DNA of 64,000 nt, taken from positions 7,006,001 through 7,070,000 of the forward strand of contig CP050890.1 of assembly GCA_016745215.1 (NCBI GenBank), written 5' to 3'. The position numbers and the translations under genes are program-made. This stretch comes from Thiohalocapsa sp. PB-PSB1. Its GTDB lineage: Bacteria; Pseudomonadota; Gammaproteobacteria; Chromatiales; Chromatiaceae. Position 1 is the stretch's first letter. The number at the start of each line of letters is the position of its first letter. The notes under the pieces were generated by a model. It saw nothing but the letters and a program-made list of their open reading frames with translations. It did no database searches and had not been told where the DNA came from. Positions 1 through 9,376 of this stretch are shown piece after piece.

Positions 1-985
1 TGCGATGCGCCCGGGGATGCTCGTCACTCCTGCTGAAGCGTTTGCGCTTTTCGCACAGATCCAGGGTATGGGACTGCATGGGCGAATCCGGTAACGTTCG
101 CTCGGCCCATTCGCGCAGTCGGCGCAGGCGTTGCGCAAAACTGGCCTTTCCCTCGGCGCGATAGGCTTCCTAAACGCGTCGGCTGACCTCCTCGAAGTCT
201 TCGCCCAACGCGTTGGTTGCTCGGTCGCGGATTTTCAGGAAGGCGTGTAGGAAACACAGGATGACGGCGATGTTGGGAAACAGGCGCTTCCAGGCGCCTT
301 GGGTGGCGGCCCAACCATCGGTATTGACCGTCTCGGGGGCATAGCCCGGGTCCACATCCCGCGCTTCTTCGGCAAACACGCCATACGCGCGATGCAATCC
401 GGCCTCCAAGGCCGAGTCGACGACCGAAGCCCCGAGGATGCATCCGTCGGCGGCTGTCGTGGCGATGGAGATCTTGTCTCCCTGCAAACGGCTCTGCTTT
501 TCGTCGACGACCAAATCTTGCGCCAAGCGCTCCGCCGCCTTGACGGTCGTACCGACCACACTAAAGCGTCCAAGCCCTTGCTCAAGCCGATACCACTACA
601 TGGCATTGCGCCCGAACACATGGGCCAGTGCCCAGCAAGGCACATGAAAACGCCGCAAAAACAATGCCTTCTCAACCTCTTCCGTGCGCCCTGTCATGTA
701 CGGCGTCACGCACGTCGGGGCAACGGTATACACCACCGCGCCGGCTACCAGCCGCACCCGCTGACAGCGTATCCCTTGTTTGCTCGAACTCGGCGTCTTG
801 CCGCACAACAGGTAGCCTTCCTCCCAACCCGCAGGAAACAGTTCCGGATGCTGCCGATACAGCTCATCGAGTTGCATTCGGCAATAGGCGTTATCGCTCA
901 GGAAGCGTTCGTAGGCGTCCTTCGCCAGCGGTAATCGGATGGTTCGGTATCCTCTTTTGGGAGAACCAGGTACAGTAGTAAACAT
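1..985 (-). pseudogene. DDE-type transposase, unassigned IS family, copy 1 (partial, two in-frame ambers)
   Basis: The reading frame starts at ATG 985-983 and runs off the left edge of the window. It is nearly identical to the second copy at 7482-8777. Two amber codons interrupt it. One at 596-598 falls between Met and Trp and is shared with copy 2. One at 170-172 replaces a Trp that copy 2 keeps (SRRVW). Motifs that look like part of the catalytic core are NTDGWAATQGAW and LCFLHAFLKIRDR, but I cannot name the IS family with confidence. Similarity to copy 2 stops just upstream of the start codon (about 979), where foreign sequence with two strong hairpins begins, so the IS end is missing. It is probably inactive. 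Confidence 0.75.
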
Positions 986-1032
986 CCCCCGGCAAAGCCG
1001 GGGGCTTTGAATTCGTGAGCCGCTTAAAGCGG
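986..1032. other. Two strong hairpins at a junction of IS fragments
   Basis: CCCCCGGC (986-993) and GCCGGGGG (997-1004) form a perfect 8-bp stem with a 3-nt loop. A few bases on, GCCGCTT and AAGCGGC (about 1018-1032) form another near-perfect palindrome. Such G/C hairpins beside a TTTGAATTC stretch resemble the ends of IS200/IS605-type elements. That is an inference, since no such transposase is present here. They mark where copy 1 of the unassigned IS loses its 5' end. Confidence 0.4.
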
Positions 1033-1064
1033 CGAAGGGGACGCTAACCAGCGATTCACAGCGT

Positions 1065-1290
1065 AAGCCGGTGGACAAGGCTTGTGGCTACTTGGAGAAA
1101 AATGCCCATCGTATGCGCTACCAGGAATATTTGGCGGCCGGCTACCCGGTTGCCTCCGGGGTCATCGAGGGCGCTTGTCGACACGTGGTTGTCGACCGCA
1201 TGGAGGGCACGGGAATGCGTTGGGTGATGCAAGGTCGATGCTGGGGTTACGCTGTATCCATATTCATGGCCATTGGGAGGCGTTTATGAA
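1065..1290 (+). pseudogene. ISKra4-family transposase, C-terminal remnant
   Basis: The translation includes YLEKNAHRMRYQEYLAAGYP and ASGVIEGACRHVVVDRMEG, the highly conserved C-terminal block of ISKra4-family transposases. Only about 70 codons remain; the N-terminal two thirds are absent and the 5' side is joined to unrelated sequence. Shorter traces of the same block occur near 37480 and 56385-56450. It is a dead fragment. Confidence 0.7.
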
Positions 1291-1374
1291 GTTCCATATC
1301 GAACAGCAACAACAAGCACTCTATCCTGTCCGAGCCGCCAATGACTCCTCATTCCATCTGCCTATGGCGGCCTG

Positions 1375-1560
1375 AGACGGCGCGGAGGACGGGTTACATC
1401 CCACGCCATCATTGCGTGCGGCGGTCATCAGCAGATGAAGGTGGTTGGTCATCAGCACATACGCGTGCACAGCAACCGATTCCTCCGCAGCCACCGCGGC
1501 CAGATGATCCAGGAAAAACTGGCGATCATCATCCTCGAAAAACACAGATAAACAGCAGAT
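1375..1560 (-). pseudogene. REP-associated tyrosine transposase (RAYT/Y1) remnant
   Basis: A minus-strand stretch encodes FFEDDDRQFFLDHLAAVAAE followed by VHAYVLMTNHLHLLM. The HLH pair within NHLHLLM is the HUH metal-binding motif of Y1 transposases, and EDD-R-FL is the conserved segment before it. The N-terminal strand and the catalytic Tyr region are missing. A long inverted repeat of the kind associated with RAYT genes lies just upstream (1566-1647), which supports the assignment. It is non-functional. Confidence 0.6.
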
Positions 1561-1565
1561 AAACA

Positions 1566-1647
1566 GGGACAGACCACGTTTTCTAGTTTCGCCCGGTCCC
1601 GGTATCCCCTGTTCCCCCGGAAAAACGGGAAAAACGTGGTCTGTCCC
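1566..1647. repeat. REP-like inverted repeat (BIME-type) beside the RAYT remnant
   Basis: GGGACAGACCACGTTTTC (1566-1583) is repeated in inverse orientation at 1629-1647 with a one-base insertion in the T run. The 45-bp spacer is GC-rich. Further GTGTCCCGGTTTTCC units follow to about 1690. Paired inverted units next to a Y1 transposase match the organisation of REP/BIME elements mobilised by RAYTs. Confidence 0.6.
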
Positions 1648-1753
1648 GGTTTTCCGTGTCCCGGTTTTCCGCCGCCGGTTTTCCGCCACCTACATTTTTC
1701 GACGAGTAATTGGCGATTTTTTAATTTATTACAAAGGCTTATATGGAAAAATG

Positions 1754-3427
1754 GTAACTTCTCACTTTCCTCCGGCAGCCGCCGCACGAACGACCTCGGC
1801 CAAAGGCGGAATAGCGTTCACCCGCGCCAGCCTGTCGTGCAGGTAGTGCCAGAACGAGATGCCCAGTTTGCGGCAGGTTTTCTTCAGGCTGGTGAAGGTA
1901 TCCCGACAGCGTCGCCCGTCTTCGCTGCGGGTCGAACCGCTGGTTTTGCGTCGACTGACATATTCGCGGATATCGCTTTCGCTGAGGTTGTGTAACGGCA
2001 GGTCGGGGTCGTCGAGCACTCCAAGCAACTCTTCTTTGTTGCGCGCCAAACGTTTGAGGTGCCCGTTGAGCGTCTCGTAATTCGTGCGGGTCCGGCACAG
2101 TTCGTCGAACCGGCTGCGGATTTCTTCGCGGAATTGCGGCGTTTGGAAAGCTTCCTCGATCTTGTACGCTTTCAGGTCGGCATACAGATCCCAAATCTGG
2201 CAACGCACTCAATCGATGTGCTTGGCGTGGGTTGGATTGAGCGGCACGAGCTTGTTGATGTTGCGCTCGGCGTGGATCCAGCACAGCGCATGACGGAAGA
2301 CGTTGAATTGTCCCGCGTCATCGCTGACAACTCCCATTGTCGTCGGAAAACCCTGTGCCAGCAGGCTGCCCGTCAGCGCCCCTTCGGTCGCGATCCGGAT
2401 GTGTTTCGGGCCCGTGATGCCAACCGCGGCGAGAGACCTGTCCCACTCTTCCTTGTTCGCAAAGCTTTTGCCTTCTTCGAGCAGATGGAGTGTCTTCTGC
2501 GGCAGCTTGTGCCGGGCCGTGTACTCCAGCGCCCCGGCGTTGAGCACGTCATCGGTGCGCCCGGCGCGCAGCAATTCCAGAAAGTTGACCCGGCTCTTAC
2601 TCTGCGTGCTCTCGAACCAGGCGAACAACTCATTGCCGATGAAGGTGCAGTAGCCGTTCTTGCCGTCGTGCCGCGCCCCGGTGTCGTCCACCTGAATATG
2701 ATTCGACACCTGCAATCCCGCCTCCAACAACCCATCCTTCTCGGCGTGGAAGTCCTCGTGCTTCTGCGTGAGCAGATGGTTCAGTTGACCCGCCGATATC
2801 TCGATGCCCAGGTCGTGCAAGTGCTCCAGCAGCAAGGGCTGGGTCACGCGCTGGTGGTGGTACTGGTAGAGGACGTAGCTTTTCAGTTGCGCCCCGTCAT
2901 GACCCTGCACCGAGATCGGCAACCGCCCTTTCAGTGTCTGACCGTCCGGCCCGATCCAGGTCTCCAGGCGGTAGCGGATGGTGTGCGCTTCGATTGTCAG
3001 CTCCTGCACCACGAAGTCGTCGTAGCCCTTGAACCGCCAACCCTTCTCGCGCGCATCCACCGGCAGCCCTTCCGGGACGATTTTCTGCTCTTCGTGGACC
3101 TCCAATTCCCCGGTTTTTGCGCGTTTCGGGCCGGGTTTGGGCTTCTTTTCCGTGCCGCCTTCCCCGGCCTTGTCGGTCTCCGCATCCATCCGGCTCGGCT
3201 TCAGTTTGGGCTTGCCCTTGAGCTCCTTTAGCCGCTTGACCTCGGCTTCCAACTCCTCAATCCGCTCCTGTTGCTCCACAATCAGCCGCAGCAATGCCTG
3301 CACCAGCGGTGTCTGCTCCGCTTCGGGGATCTCCGGCAGCTTGAGCGTCGGCTTGCTCATGGCGCTGAGTCTATCCGCATTTCTCCAGATAGCAACAGAA
3401 TTTTGCCGGGGGAGAATGAGAAGTTAC
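1754..3427 (-). mobile_element. IS66-like insertion sequence with 8-bp target duplication
   Basis: The ends are GTAACTTCTCA at 1754-1764 and its reverse complement at 3417-3427. Over 20 bp the two inverted repeats match at 17 positions. An exact 8-bp direct repeat, GAAAAATG, flanks the element (1746-1753 and 3428-3435), the duplication length expected for IS66. Element length is 1674 bp with a single transposase gene and no separate tnpA/tnpB-like genes, so it belongs to the simpler branch of the family. The intact target duplication implies a fairly recent insertion. Confidence 0.9.
1762..3360 (-). pseudogene. IS66-family transposase, broken by in-frame TGA
   Basis: The frame is continuous from ATG 3360 to the stop near 1762 except for one TGA at 2209-2211, giving 383 plus 148 codons. 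Seen in order: an N-terminal leucine-rich coiled coil (about residues 15-50), a basic linker, the catalytic block with HIQVDDTGARHDGKNG and VVSDDAGQF, then after the stop IWDLYADLKAYK and LSESDIREYVSRRK, which carries the catalytic Glu. The TGA sits between HID and VRCQIW and could be a CGA or TGG codon changed by one base. Without readthrough the protein lacks its catalytic Glu. Confidence 0.85.
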
Positions 3428-3459
3428 GAAAAATGGGTAAATTTAGGGGGAACTTCAGG

Positions 3460-6033
3460 CTAGCTCGACCGCAAGTAACCCATCCGATGCGCGAACTTCG
3501 TTGCAATGCGGTGATAGGCGGGCTGGTAGCGCCGTGGTATCACGGCGAACAGAGACGTGCGCGTTATGTGCAAGACGAGGCGGAGCGGCGATCGTCGAAT
3601 ATTGCGAATCCCTAGGAGGGTGGAATATGGCGTTGTGGATGCTGCGGAGATATGAAGCCGATCCGGGCGTGTCGACCGCAGCTCGGCAATGCGCTCAAGC
3701 CGGTCTGACATGAGCCGTCCAACGTGTTCGACAGACAGGAGGTCACGTGAATCGCTTTGCGCTCTTGCACCAATCCGGGCGACCAACTCAGGTTCTTCCC
3801 AAAGCCGGCGCATCAGCTCGGACGCGTGATCGATCTCGGGCTCAGCCCAGATTGTGCCGGCATCGTAGGGCGGATCAGCTTCCGCAAGCTCCGTGAGCCG
3901 GTAGCGGACGGGAAGCGAATTGGCGATGCTCATGAAGTCCATATTGCCACTCCATCCGGTCGCAACGACGGGTTTGCCCAAAGCCATCGCCTCTGCGATA
4001 CCAAGACCGAAACCTTCGGCGCGGTGCAACGAAAGGAAGACATCGGTGCTCGAAATCAGTTTATAGCGGTCATCACTGCCGAGGGCGGCGTCAATAAAGG
4101 TGATGCGGGCCTCAGCGGCCATTTTTCGCAAGCGGGTGAAGGACTCAGGCCGGTTCCTTCCGTTCATGGATTTCACCACCAACCGCACCGGCTCCGAGGG
4201 ATGAAACGCCTGCCGAAAGGCCCGAATCGCGCCCTCTGGATTCTTCCGTGCTGGCGTGCTGTGAAAATCGAACATGAAGAGGAAGATGAATTCGTCGTCC
4301 GCCAGGCCAAACGCGCTGCGATCAGAGCGGACGGACAGGGGTTCGACTACATGCGGTATGCGCAATACTGGAATCGGGGAGACCGCAGCGATACCCTCGG
4401 CCATATAGCTCCCTCCGACCCAGATTTCGTCAAGCAATGAAAAGCTGTACCACCAGTGCGAAGGAAAGCGCCTGGTCTCCCAGGCCCACATCCCGACAAC
4501 ATAGGCATCTTCCGTTAATGAAGTGCCGAGCTCCGTAAGAACATTGGCGAGTTGATCCGCATTCACGTGTAGGATAACAACGCGTTCCGCACTACTATCG
4601 TCCGACATGCCGCTGGCGGTCTCCGCTTCCAGCGTCGCTTGGCGTTCACTGCTAGTGAAGTGGCTAACGTCGATCGTATCGACTGGGATGCCCAGGGCAC
4701 GTAATGCCTTAACATTCCCCCGCGCGGCTTCACCAAGCCCGAGGTGTGCGGAGAGATAGCCGACGTAGGTGACCCGAAAGTCCTGCGATTCGGAGAGCTC
4801 CGCGGACGGAATCTTTAACCCGCGCTTGGGCGGAAGGAATGCCTCGTTCAAACCCATCTCCATCCGGCCCGATCCATACAGCCACGCAACGTATGCATTC
4901 CAATGAGAGCCCAGAAAATCGGGATATGTTGCAGCGATATCTGGTCGTCGAGCGTTAACGAGCCTTAGATAGCGGTTTAAGTAGCCCATTGACGAACGGC
5001 TGCGTTCAATAGGTTTTGTCACCCATTCGAACAAACCGTTTGGGCCGTCCGACAAAGGGTTACGGAAATACTTTCCGTTAGCGCGCGCCTCCCGATAAAT
5101 GGCGCGACAAAAATCATCGACTTCGATACCATTCGCGAACCGCAATGGGGGGAACCTGAGGCGTAAGGCCTCGTCGTAGCAAGAACCACGCAGTTTGTTT
5201 GCGTACAGTTGCAGTAGCCGAGCGAGCGGGGAACCGCGCGCAATGATGACGCGGGTTTGGTGCTTCGACAGAATCTCGGGTGCGCTGGGGTCGAACCCAC
5301 TGAAGTGAAAAAATACCAACGGCTGACCGTCGGCCTGCCATTCGTCACCGCAGAGTTCCAGTTCGCGTTGTGGTAGGTTCCAATACGCCAGGTTATATCC
5401 TGGGTGTCGTAAAATAACGTAGCTTGGGCAGAACACCGGGGCAAAGTTGACCCATTTCTGATCCGTGAACGTGCCGGTGGACTTGTCTTCGAAGCAATGT
5501 GTTCGCAGCCAGCTTGCCCACCACTTGAGAAAGCGGTCTGTCTCCGGTCCGGCTGCGACGGCCAGAAACCCGAGATTGAAGACGCCCGCACCGAGAAGTT
5601 CCAGGTCATCCGGCTGTTCGCCATCTCGGGGCAGGGGTTGCATAATGTGCGGAGTAAGGACACCCTGCGCTCCTTGCTCGAGCATCTCCAGAGCCTCGTT
5701 GAGCGGCCGGAACACCAGGATGTCCGGATCGATATAGATCACGCGCCGGGCCCCTTCCTCTAGATGCTTGAGGAAACAGAGCGGTTTAACGGCGGTTGCA
5801 AGTTCTCGAATGTTGAAGTTCAGGGAGAGTTCGATCCATTCCTCCGCCTCGACCATCCGCGGGATGAAACGAATGACCAGATCGTCCGGAAGCTTCGGCA
5901 ATTCGCCTTCATCCAGCAGCCAGACGACGATTTCGGCATCTCGGTGATGCTGCTTCAGAGAAGCGCCCAGCGTGGTCGCAAAGCCTAAATAGTTGCGAGC
6001 ACAAATAGTGAAAAACACGGGTTTCGAGTTCAT
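3460..6033 (-). CDS. Large two-domain glycosyltransferase (GT8-like plus GT4-like)
   Basis: 857 residues. The N-terminal third has a GT-A type fold signature: VFFTICARNYLGFATTL at the start and YIDPDILVF, whose DPD (102-104) is the likely metal-binding DxD. From about residue 430 a second domain begins with YVGYLSAHLGLGEAARG and ends in a GT-B/GT4 block, AEGFGLGIAEAMALGKPVVA, which holds the nucleotide-sugar-binding Glu. It probably builds a surface glycan and acts in the cytoplasm. No other glycan genes are adjacent. The IS66-like element lies 30 bp past its stop, and the inverted repeat of another IS lies 20 bp before its start, so its native promoter is probably lost or replaced. Sugar donor and acceptor are unknown. 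Confidence 0.8.
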   Translation of the reverse strand: MNSKPVFFTICARNYLGFATTLGASLKQHHRDAEIVVWLLDEGELPKLPDDLVIRFIPRMVEAEEWIELSLNFNIRELATAVKPLCFLKHLEEGARRVIYIDPDILVFRPLNEALEMLEQGAQGVLTPHIMQPLPRDGEQPDDLELLGAGVFNLGFLAVAAGPETDRFLKWWASWLRTHCFEDKSTGTFTDQKWVNFAPVFCPSYVILRHPGYNLAYWNLPQRELELCGDEWQADGQPLVFFHFSGFDPSAPEILSKHQTRVIIARGSPLARLLQLYANKLRGSCYDEALRLRFPPLRFANGIEVDDFCRAIYREARANGKYFRNPLSDGPNGLFEWVTKPIERSRSSMGYLNRYLRLVNARRPDIAATYPDFLGSHWNAYVAWLYGSGRMEMGLNEAFLPPKRGLKIPSAELSESQDFRVTYVGYLSAHLGLGEAARGNVKALRALGIPVDTIDVSHFTSSERQATLEAETASGMSDDSSAERVVILHVNADQLANVLTELGTSLTEDAYVVGMWAWETRRFPSHWWYSFSLLDEIWVGGSYMAEGIAAVSPIPVLRIPHVVEPLSVRSDRSAFGLADDEFIFLFMFDFHSTPARKNPEGAIRAFRQAFHPSEPVRLVVKSMNGRNRPESFTRLRKMAAEARITFIDAALGSDDRYKLISSTDVFLSLHRAEGFGLGIAEAMALGKPVVATGWSGNMDFMSIANSLPVRYRLTELAEADPPYDAGTIWAEPEIDHASELMRRLWEEPELVARIGARAQSDSRDLLSVEHVGRLMSDRLERIAELRSTRPDRLHISAASTTPYSTLLGIRNIRRSPLRLVLHITRTSLFAVIPRRYQPAYHRIATKFAHRMGYLRSS

Positions 6034-6074
6034 TGTTACAGATCTTTAGCTGATTATAACGGATTCTGTTGATA

Positions 6075-7529
6075 CAATACCTTCGCCAAAAATTAGCGCC
6101 AAAAATTAGGTGGGCGACAGCCCGAGGTGATAGGTTATCCAGTTACTAATCCGAAGACCTATTCCCTCAGGAGGCTATCGCCCATGCCCGACATTATGCT
6201 GATCTTGAGCTGCTTAAGCCAGAGCGTAGATAAGACGAGCCTTGGCCGTTTGGGTTGCGTTGTGGAAGGGCTGTTGGCGATGACGGGGCGGGTAACGATG
6301 CGGGGGCTATCGCGCTGGACCGAGCGCGGGGGAAGCGATCGGACGCTGCAGCGGTTGTTCAACACCACGCTCAGTTGGGGCCAAGTGCATTGGCTGGTGA
6401 TTCGCCAGCACCTGCTGGGCGACGAAACGCAATGGTTGCTGGCGGGCGATGAAGTGGTGGTGAGCAAATCGGGCAAGAAGACCCACGGTCTGGATCGTTT
6501 TTTCTCCTCGGTGGTTGGCAAGACGATCCCGGGGTTGTGTTTTCTGAGCCTGTCGTTGATTAGCGTGCAACGGCGCTGTTCGTACCCATTGCGCCTGGAG
6601 CCGATTCTCAAAGAGACGGCCGCGAGCTGCCCGAAAGCGTCCAAAGCGGGTCGGGGTAAGGACCGAGGGCGGCCGAAAGGTAGCCGCAATGGCAATCGCC
6701 GGGAGGTGAGTCTGTCGCCCTATTTGCAGTTCGTTCAAGACCTTCTGCGCCAGGTGCTGGCACTGGTGTGCCAGACGCTGACGGTGCGTTATTTCGTCTT
6801 CGACGGGGCCTTCGGCCATAATCAAGCGCTGCAAATGGTCCGTCGCACGGGCTTAGAGTTGATCAGCAAATTGCGCCACAACAGCGCGCTGTATCTGCCC
6901 TATGACGGCCCCTACGCCGGGCGCGGCCCGCGGCGCAAGTACGGCAGCAAGCTCGATTATCAACACTTGCCGCCGTGCTTTCTCAAAGCCACTTCCGTGG
7001 AAGGACACGTTCATACGGCCATCTACCAACTGCCCGTTTGGCACAAAAAATTCCCCGACCGGCTCAATGTCGTGATCCTTGTCAAGACCAACCAACGCAC
7101 CGGTGCCCAGGCCCATGTCATCCTTTTCAGTAGTGATCTCGAGTTAGGCTACGAAGCGCTCATCGATTACTATCGCTTGCGCTTCCAAATCGAGTTCAAC
7201 TTCCGAGACGCCAAACAGTACTGGGGCTTGGAAGACTTCATGGTGACCAAGCCAACGCCGGTCTACAACAGTGCCAACCTGGCGATGCTGATGATCAACC
7301 TGTCCCAGATCCTGATGCGACCGGTGCGCGAGCACTGTCCGAGCTTTAGCGTCAATGACCTCAAAGCCCACTTCCGCGGCCGGAAATACGTCCTGGAGGT
7401 GTTAAAAATGCTTCCGGAAATGCCCGAAGCGAATATTATTGACCAAGCCCTTGAGCAGGCTGCAAATCTGGGGCGGATTAATCAAGAACTTAGTGCAGCA
7501 TGAGATCGGGTCATTTGGCGAAGGTATTG
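6075..7529 (+). mobile_element. IS4-like insertion sequence inside the unassigned IS
   Basis: The ends CAATACCTTCGCCAAA (6075-6090) and its exact reverse complement (7514-7529) are 16-bp perfect inverted repeats. TTGATA directly repeats on both sides (6069-6074 and 7530-7535), a target duplication of 6 or possibly 7 bp. The insertion point is four codons before the end of the host transposase gene. The element is 1455 bp with one intact transposase gene. Confidence 0.88.
6184..7503 (+). CDS. IS4-family (YREK-type) DDE transposase
   Basis: 439 residues. ATG 6184 is preceded by AGGAGG at good spacing, so it is preferred over a farther upstream start. The DDE residues can be placed: LLAGDEVVVSKSGKKTHGLD (first Asp), RYFVFDGAFGHNQ (second Asp) and YRLRFQIEFNFRDAK (Glu in the Y-2-R-3-E-6-K signature that defines IS4-type transposases). 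The frame is intact and both inverted repeats are perfect, so this is probably the only active transposase in the window. It moves the element by cut-and-paste. Confidence 0.88.
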   Translation: MPDIMLILSCLSQSVDKTSLGRLGCVVEGLLAMTGRVTMRGLSRWTERGGSDRTLQRLFNTTLSWGQVHWLVIRQHLLGDETQWLLAGDEVVVSKSGKKTHGLDRFFSSVVGKTIPGLCFLSLSLISVQRRCSYPLRLEPILKETAASCPKASKAGRGKDRGRPKGSRNGNRREVSLSPYLQFVQDLLRQVLALVCQTLTVRYFVFDGAFGHNQALQMVRRTGLELISKLRHNSALYLPYDGPYAGRGPRRKYGSKLDYQHLPPCFLKATSVEGHVHTAIYQLPVWHKKFPDRLNVVILVKTNQRTGAQAHVILFSSDLELGYEALIDYYRLRFQIEFNFRDAKQYWGLEDFMVTKPTPVYNSANLAMLMINLSQILMRPVREHCPSFSVNDLKAHFRGRKYVLEVLKMLPEMPEANIIDQALEQAANLGRINQELSAA

Positions 7530-8777
7530 TTGATAGCCTCTCAAGCCGTTCATGGAGCCTGAAGCAAGCAGGTTTTCCAACCAATTATCGGCGTAGCGTT
7601 TCCCGTTGAGCCGTTCGGCCGGGCACGCTTGGCCATGCTGTTTGCGAACCGTCATTGGCGAGGAAGGGCAAAAGTTCCAGAGCAACGCCAAAGCGCGTAC
7701 CCGCAGTTCGGCCGAAGCCAGGGTGCCGTGGAAATAGTGCGCGTTGAAGCAGGCCCGATCAAGGAAGCGCATCAATCGATCCACCAGGTTGCTGGTGCGA
7801 TGCGCTCGGGGATGCTCGTCACTCCTGCTGAAGCGTTTGCGCTTTTCGCATAGATCCAGGGTATGGGACTTCATGGGCGAATCCGGTAACGTTCGCTCGG
7901 CCCATTCGCGCAGTCGGCGCAGGCGTTGCGCAAAACTGGCCTTTCCCTCGGCGCGATAGGCTTCCCAAACACGTCGGCTGACCTCCTTGAAGTCTTCGCC
8001 CAACGCGTTGGTTGCCCGGTCGCGGATTTTCAGGAAGGCGTGTAGGAAACACAGGATGACGGCGATGTTGGGAAACAGGCGCTTCCAGGCGCCTTGGGTG
8101 GCGGCCCAACCGTCGGTATTAACCGTCTCGGGGGCATAGCCCGGGTCCACATCCCGCGCTTCTTCGGCAAACACGCCATCCGCGCGGTGCAATCCGGCCT
8201 CGGAGGCCGAGTCGACGACCGAAGCCCCGAGGATGCATCCGTCGGCGGCTGTCGTGGCGATGGAGATCTTGTCTCCCTGCAAACGGCTCTGCTTTTCGTC
8301 AGCGACCAACTCTTGCGCCAAGCGCTCCGCCGCCTTGACGGTCGTACCGACCACACTGAAGCGTCCAAGCCCTTGCTCAAGCCGATACCACTACATGGCA
8401 TCGCGCCCGAACACATGGGCCAGTGCCCAGCAAGGCACATGAAAACGCCGCAAAAACAATGCCTTCTCAACCTCTTCCGTACGCCCTGTCATGTACGGCG
8501 TCACGCACGTCGGGGCAACGGTATACACCACCGCGCCGGCTACCAGCCGCACCCGCTGACAGCGTATACCTTGTTTGCTCGAACTCGGCGTCTTGCCGCA
8601 CAACACGTACCCTTCCTCCCAACCCGCGGGAAACAGGTCCGGATGCTGCCGATACAGCTCATCGAGTTGCATTCGGCAATAGGCGTTATCGCTCAGGAAG
8701 CGTTCGTAGGCGTCCTTCACCAGCGGTAATCGGATGGTTCGATATCCTCTTTTGGGAGAACCAGGTACAGTATTCAT
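7482..8777 (-). pseudogene. DDE-type transposase, unassigned IS family, copy 2 (amber codon and IS insertion)
   Basis: The frame from ATG 8777 reads MNTVPGSPKRGYRTIRLPL and is open except for TAG at 8391-8393, between HVFGRDAM and WYRLEQGLGRF. The same TAG occurs in copy 1 (596-598). The IS4-like element then replaces the last four codons, so the frame ends in foreign codons at 7482. Conserved blocks are ISIATTAADGCILGASVVDS, TDGWAATQGAWKRLFP and LCFLHAFLKIRDRATNAL. An in-frame TTG start at 8873 would add about 32 residues. Sharing of the amber codon means either that a dead copy was moved in trans or that the codon is sometimes read through. Confidence 0.75.
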
Positions 8778-8892
8778 GCTGTCTCCGGGTAGCGAGATGT
8801 CGAGTCCGTTATTGTAACCTTCAGCATCGCTTAGTCGGAAACAGTCTTCCAGGGCATTTCGCCAGCTCGTCAACAGAATCCGTTATAACCAG

Positions 8893-9226
8893 GAATATTC
8901 AGCTATTCAACCAGAATGAAGTTCGATGCATATGCGTTGAAGGCAGCGCCCATTGAACATCAGGTTTCTCGCGCCCTGATGTCTTGTCTTTTCGATTCCG
9001 ATTCTGATCCTGATTCTGATTCCGATCAAGTCGCGCTGGGTGGGTTGCAACCTGGGGGGCATCATTTGTCGGGTCGCCCGCAAGCGGGCTCCTACGGCGC
9101 GTAGAGGTCCGCTTGCGGGCGAGGCTCCTCTGCGTCTCTGCGGCGAATCCTTGCATTCCGCTTCGCGGAGGTGAACGAGAATCCGGCGCCAGTTGGTCTA
9201 TTTCTTTCCGGGGATCGCCTTATTCC
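8893..9226. repeat. Composite intergenic repeat, copy A
   Basis: This non-coding stretch contains blocks that recur elsewhere in the window. They are ATTCAACCAGAATGAAG, a CATCAGG/CCTGATG hairpin, a degenerate tandem of the hexamer GATCCC (here mostly GATTCC/GATTCT) ending GATCAAGTCGCGCTGGG, GGTCGCCCGCAAGCGGGCTC, CTCTGCGTCTCTGCGG, and finally GAATCCGGCGCCAGTTGGTC through to GATCGCCTTA. Short reading frames here are products of the repeat and are not genes. Confidence 0.7.
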
Positions 9227-9376
9227 AGATAGCCGAGTTCTCCTGTGCGGTGCCTCGCGCCAATCCAGAGCGTATTGCCTTGCGGCTCACGCATGGCGAC
9301 ATTGGGCTGAGCCAAAGCGGCCGATATACGCAATCCGCATTGCTTATGTAACAGGATCGTTTCCTGTTCGTTGCGC

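Larger units (their letters stand above)
6054..8888 (-). mobile_element. Unassigned IS, copy 2, split by an inserted IS4-like element
   Basis: TTATAACGGATTCTGTTGA at 6054-6072 recurs as its exact reverse complement at 8870-8888, giving 19-bp terminal inverted repeats; similarity extends about four bases further out with one mismatch. Removing the inserted IS4-like element and one 6-bp duplicate leaves an IS of about 1.37 kb. The transposase then reads GLRGYQQ-NPL-stop, with the last codons at 6054-6074. No convincing target duplication of this IS itself was found. The left end is only 20 bp from the start codon of the glycosyltransferase gene. Confidence 0.75.

Noticed and set aside
2059..3231. 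A 390-codon open frame on the plus strand
   Set aside because: It is antisense to the IS66-like transposase, whose catalytic motifs are clear on the minus strand. The plus-strand frame has no recognisable domain.
299..8729. Plus-strand 211-codon frames (299-934 and 8094-8729) present twice
   Set aside because: They are duplicated only because they lie antisense within the two IS copies. The minus-strand transposase explains the conservation.
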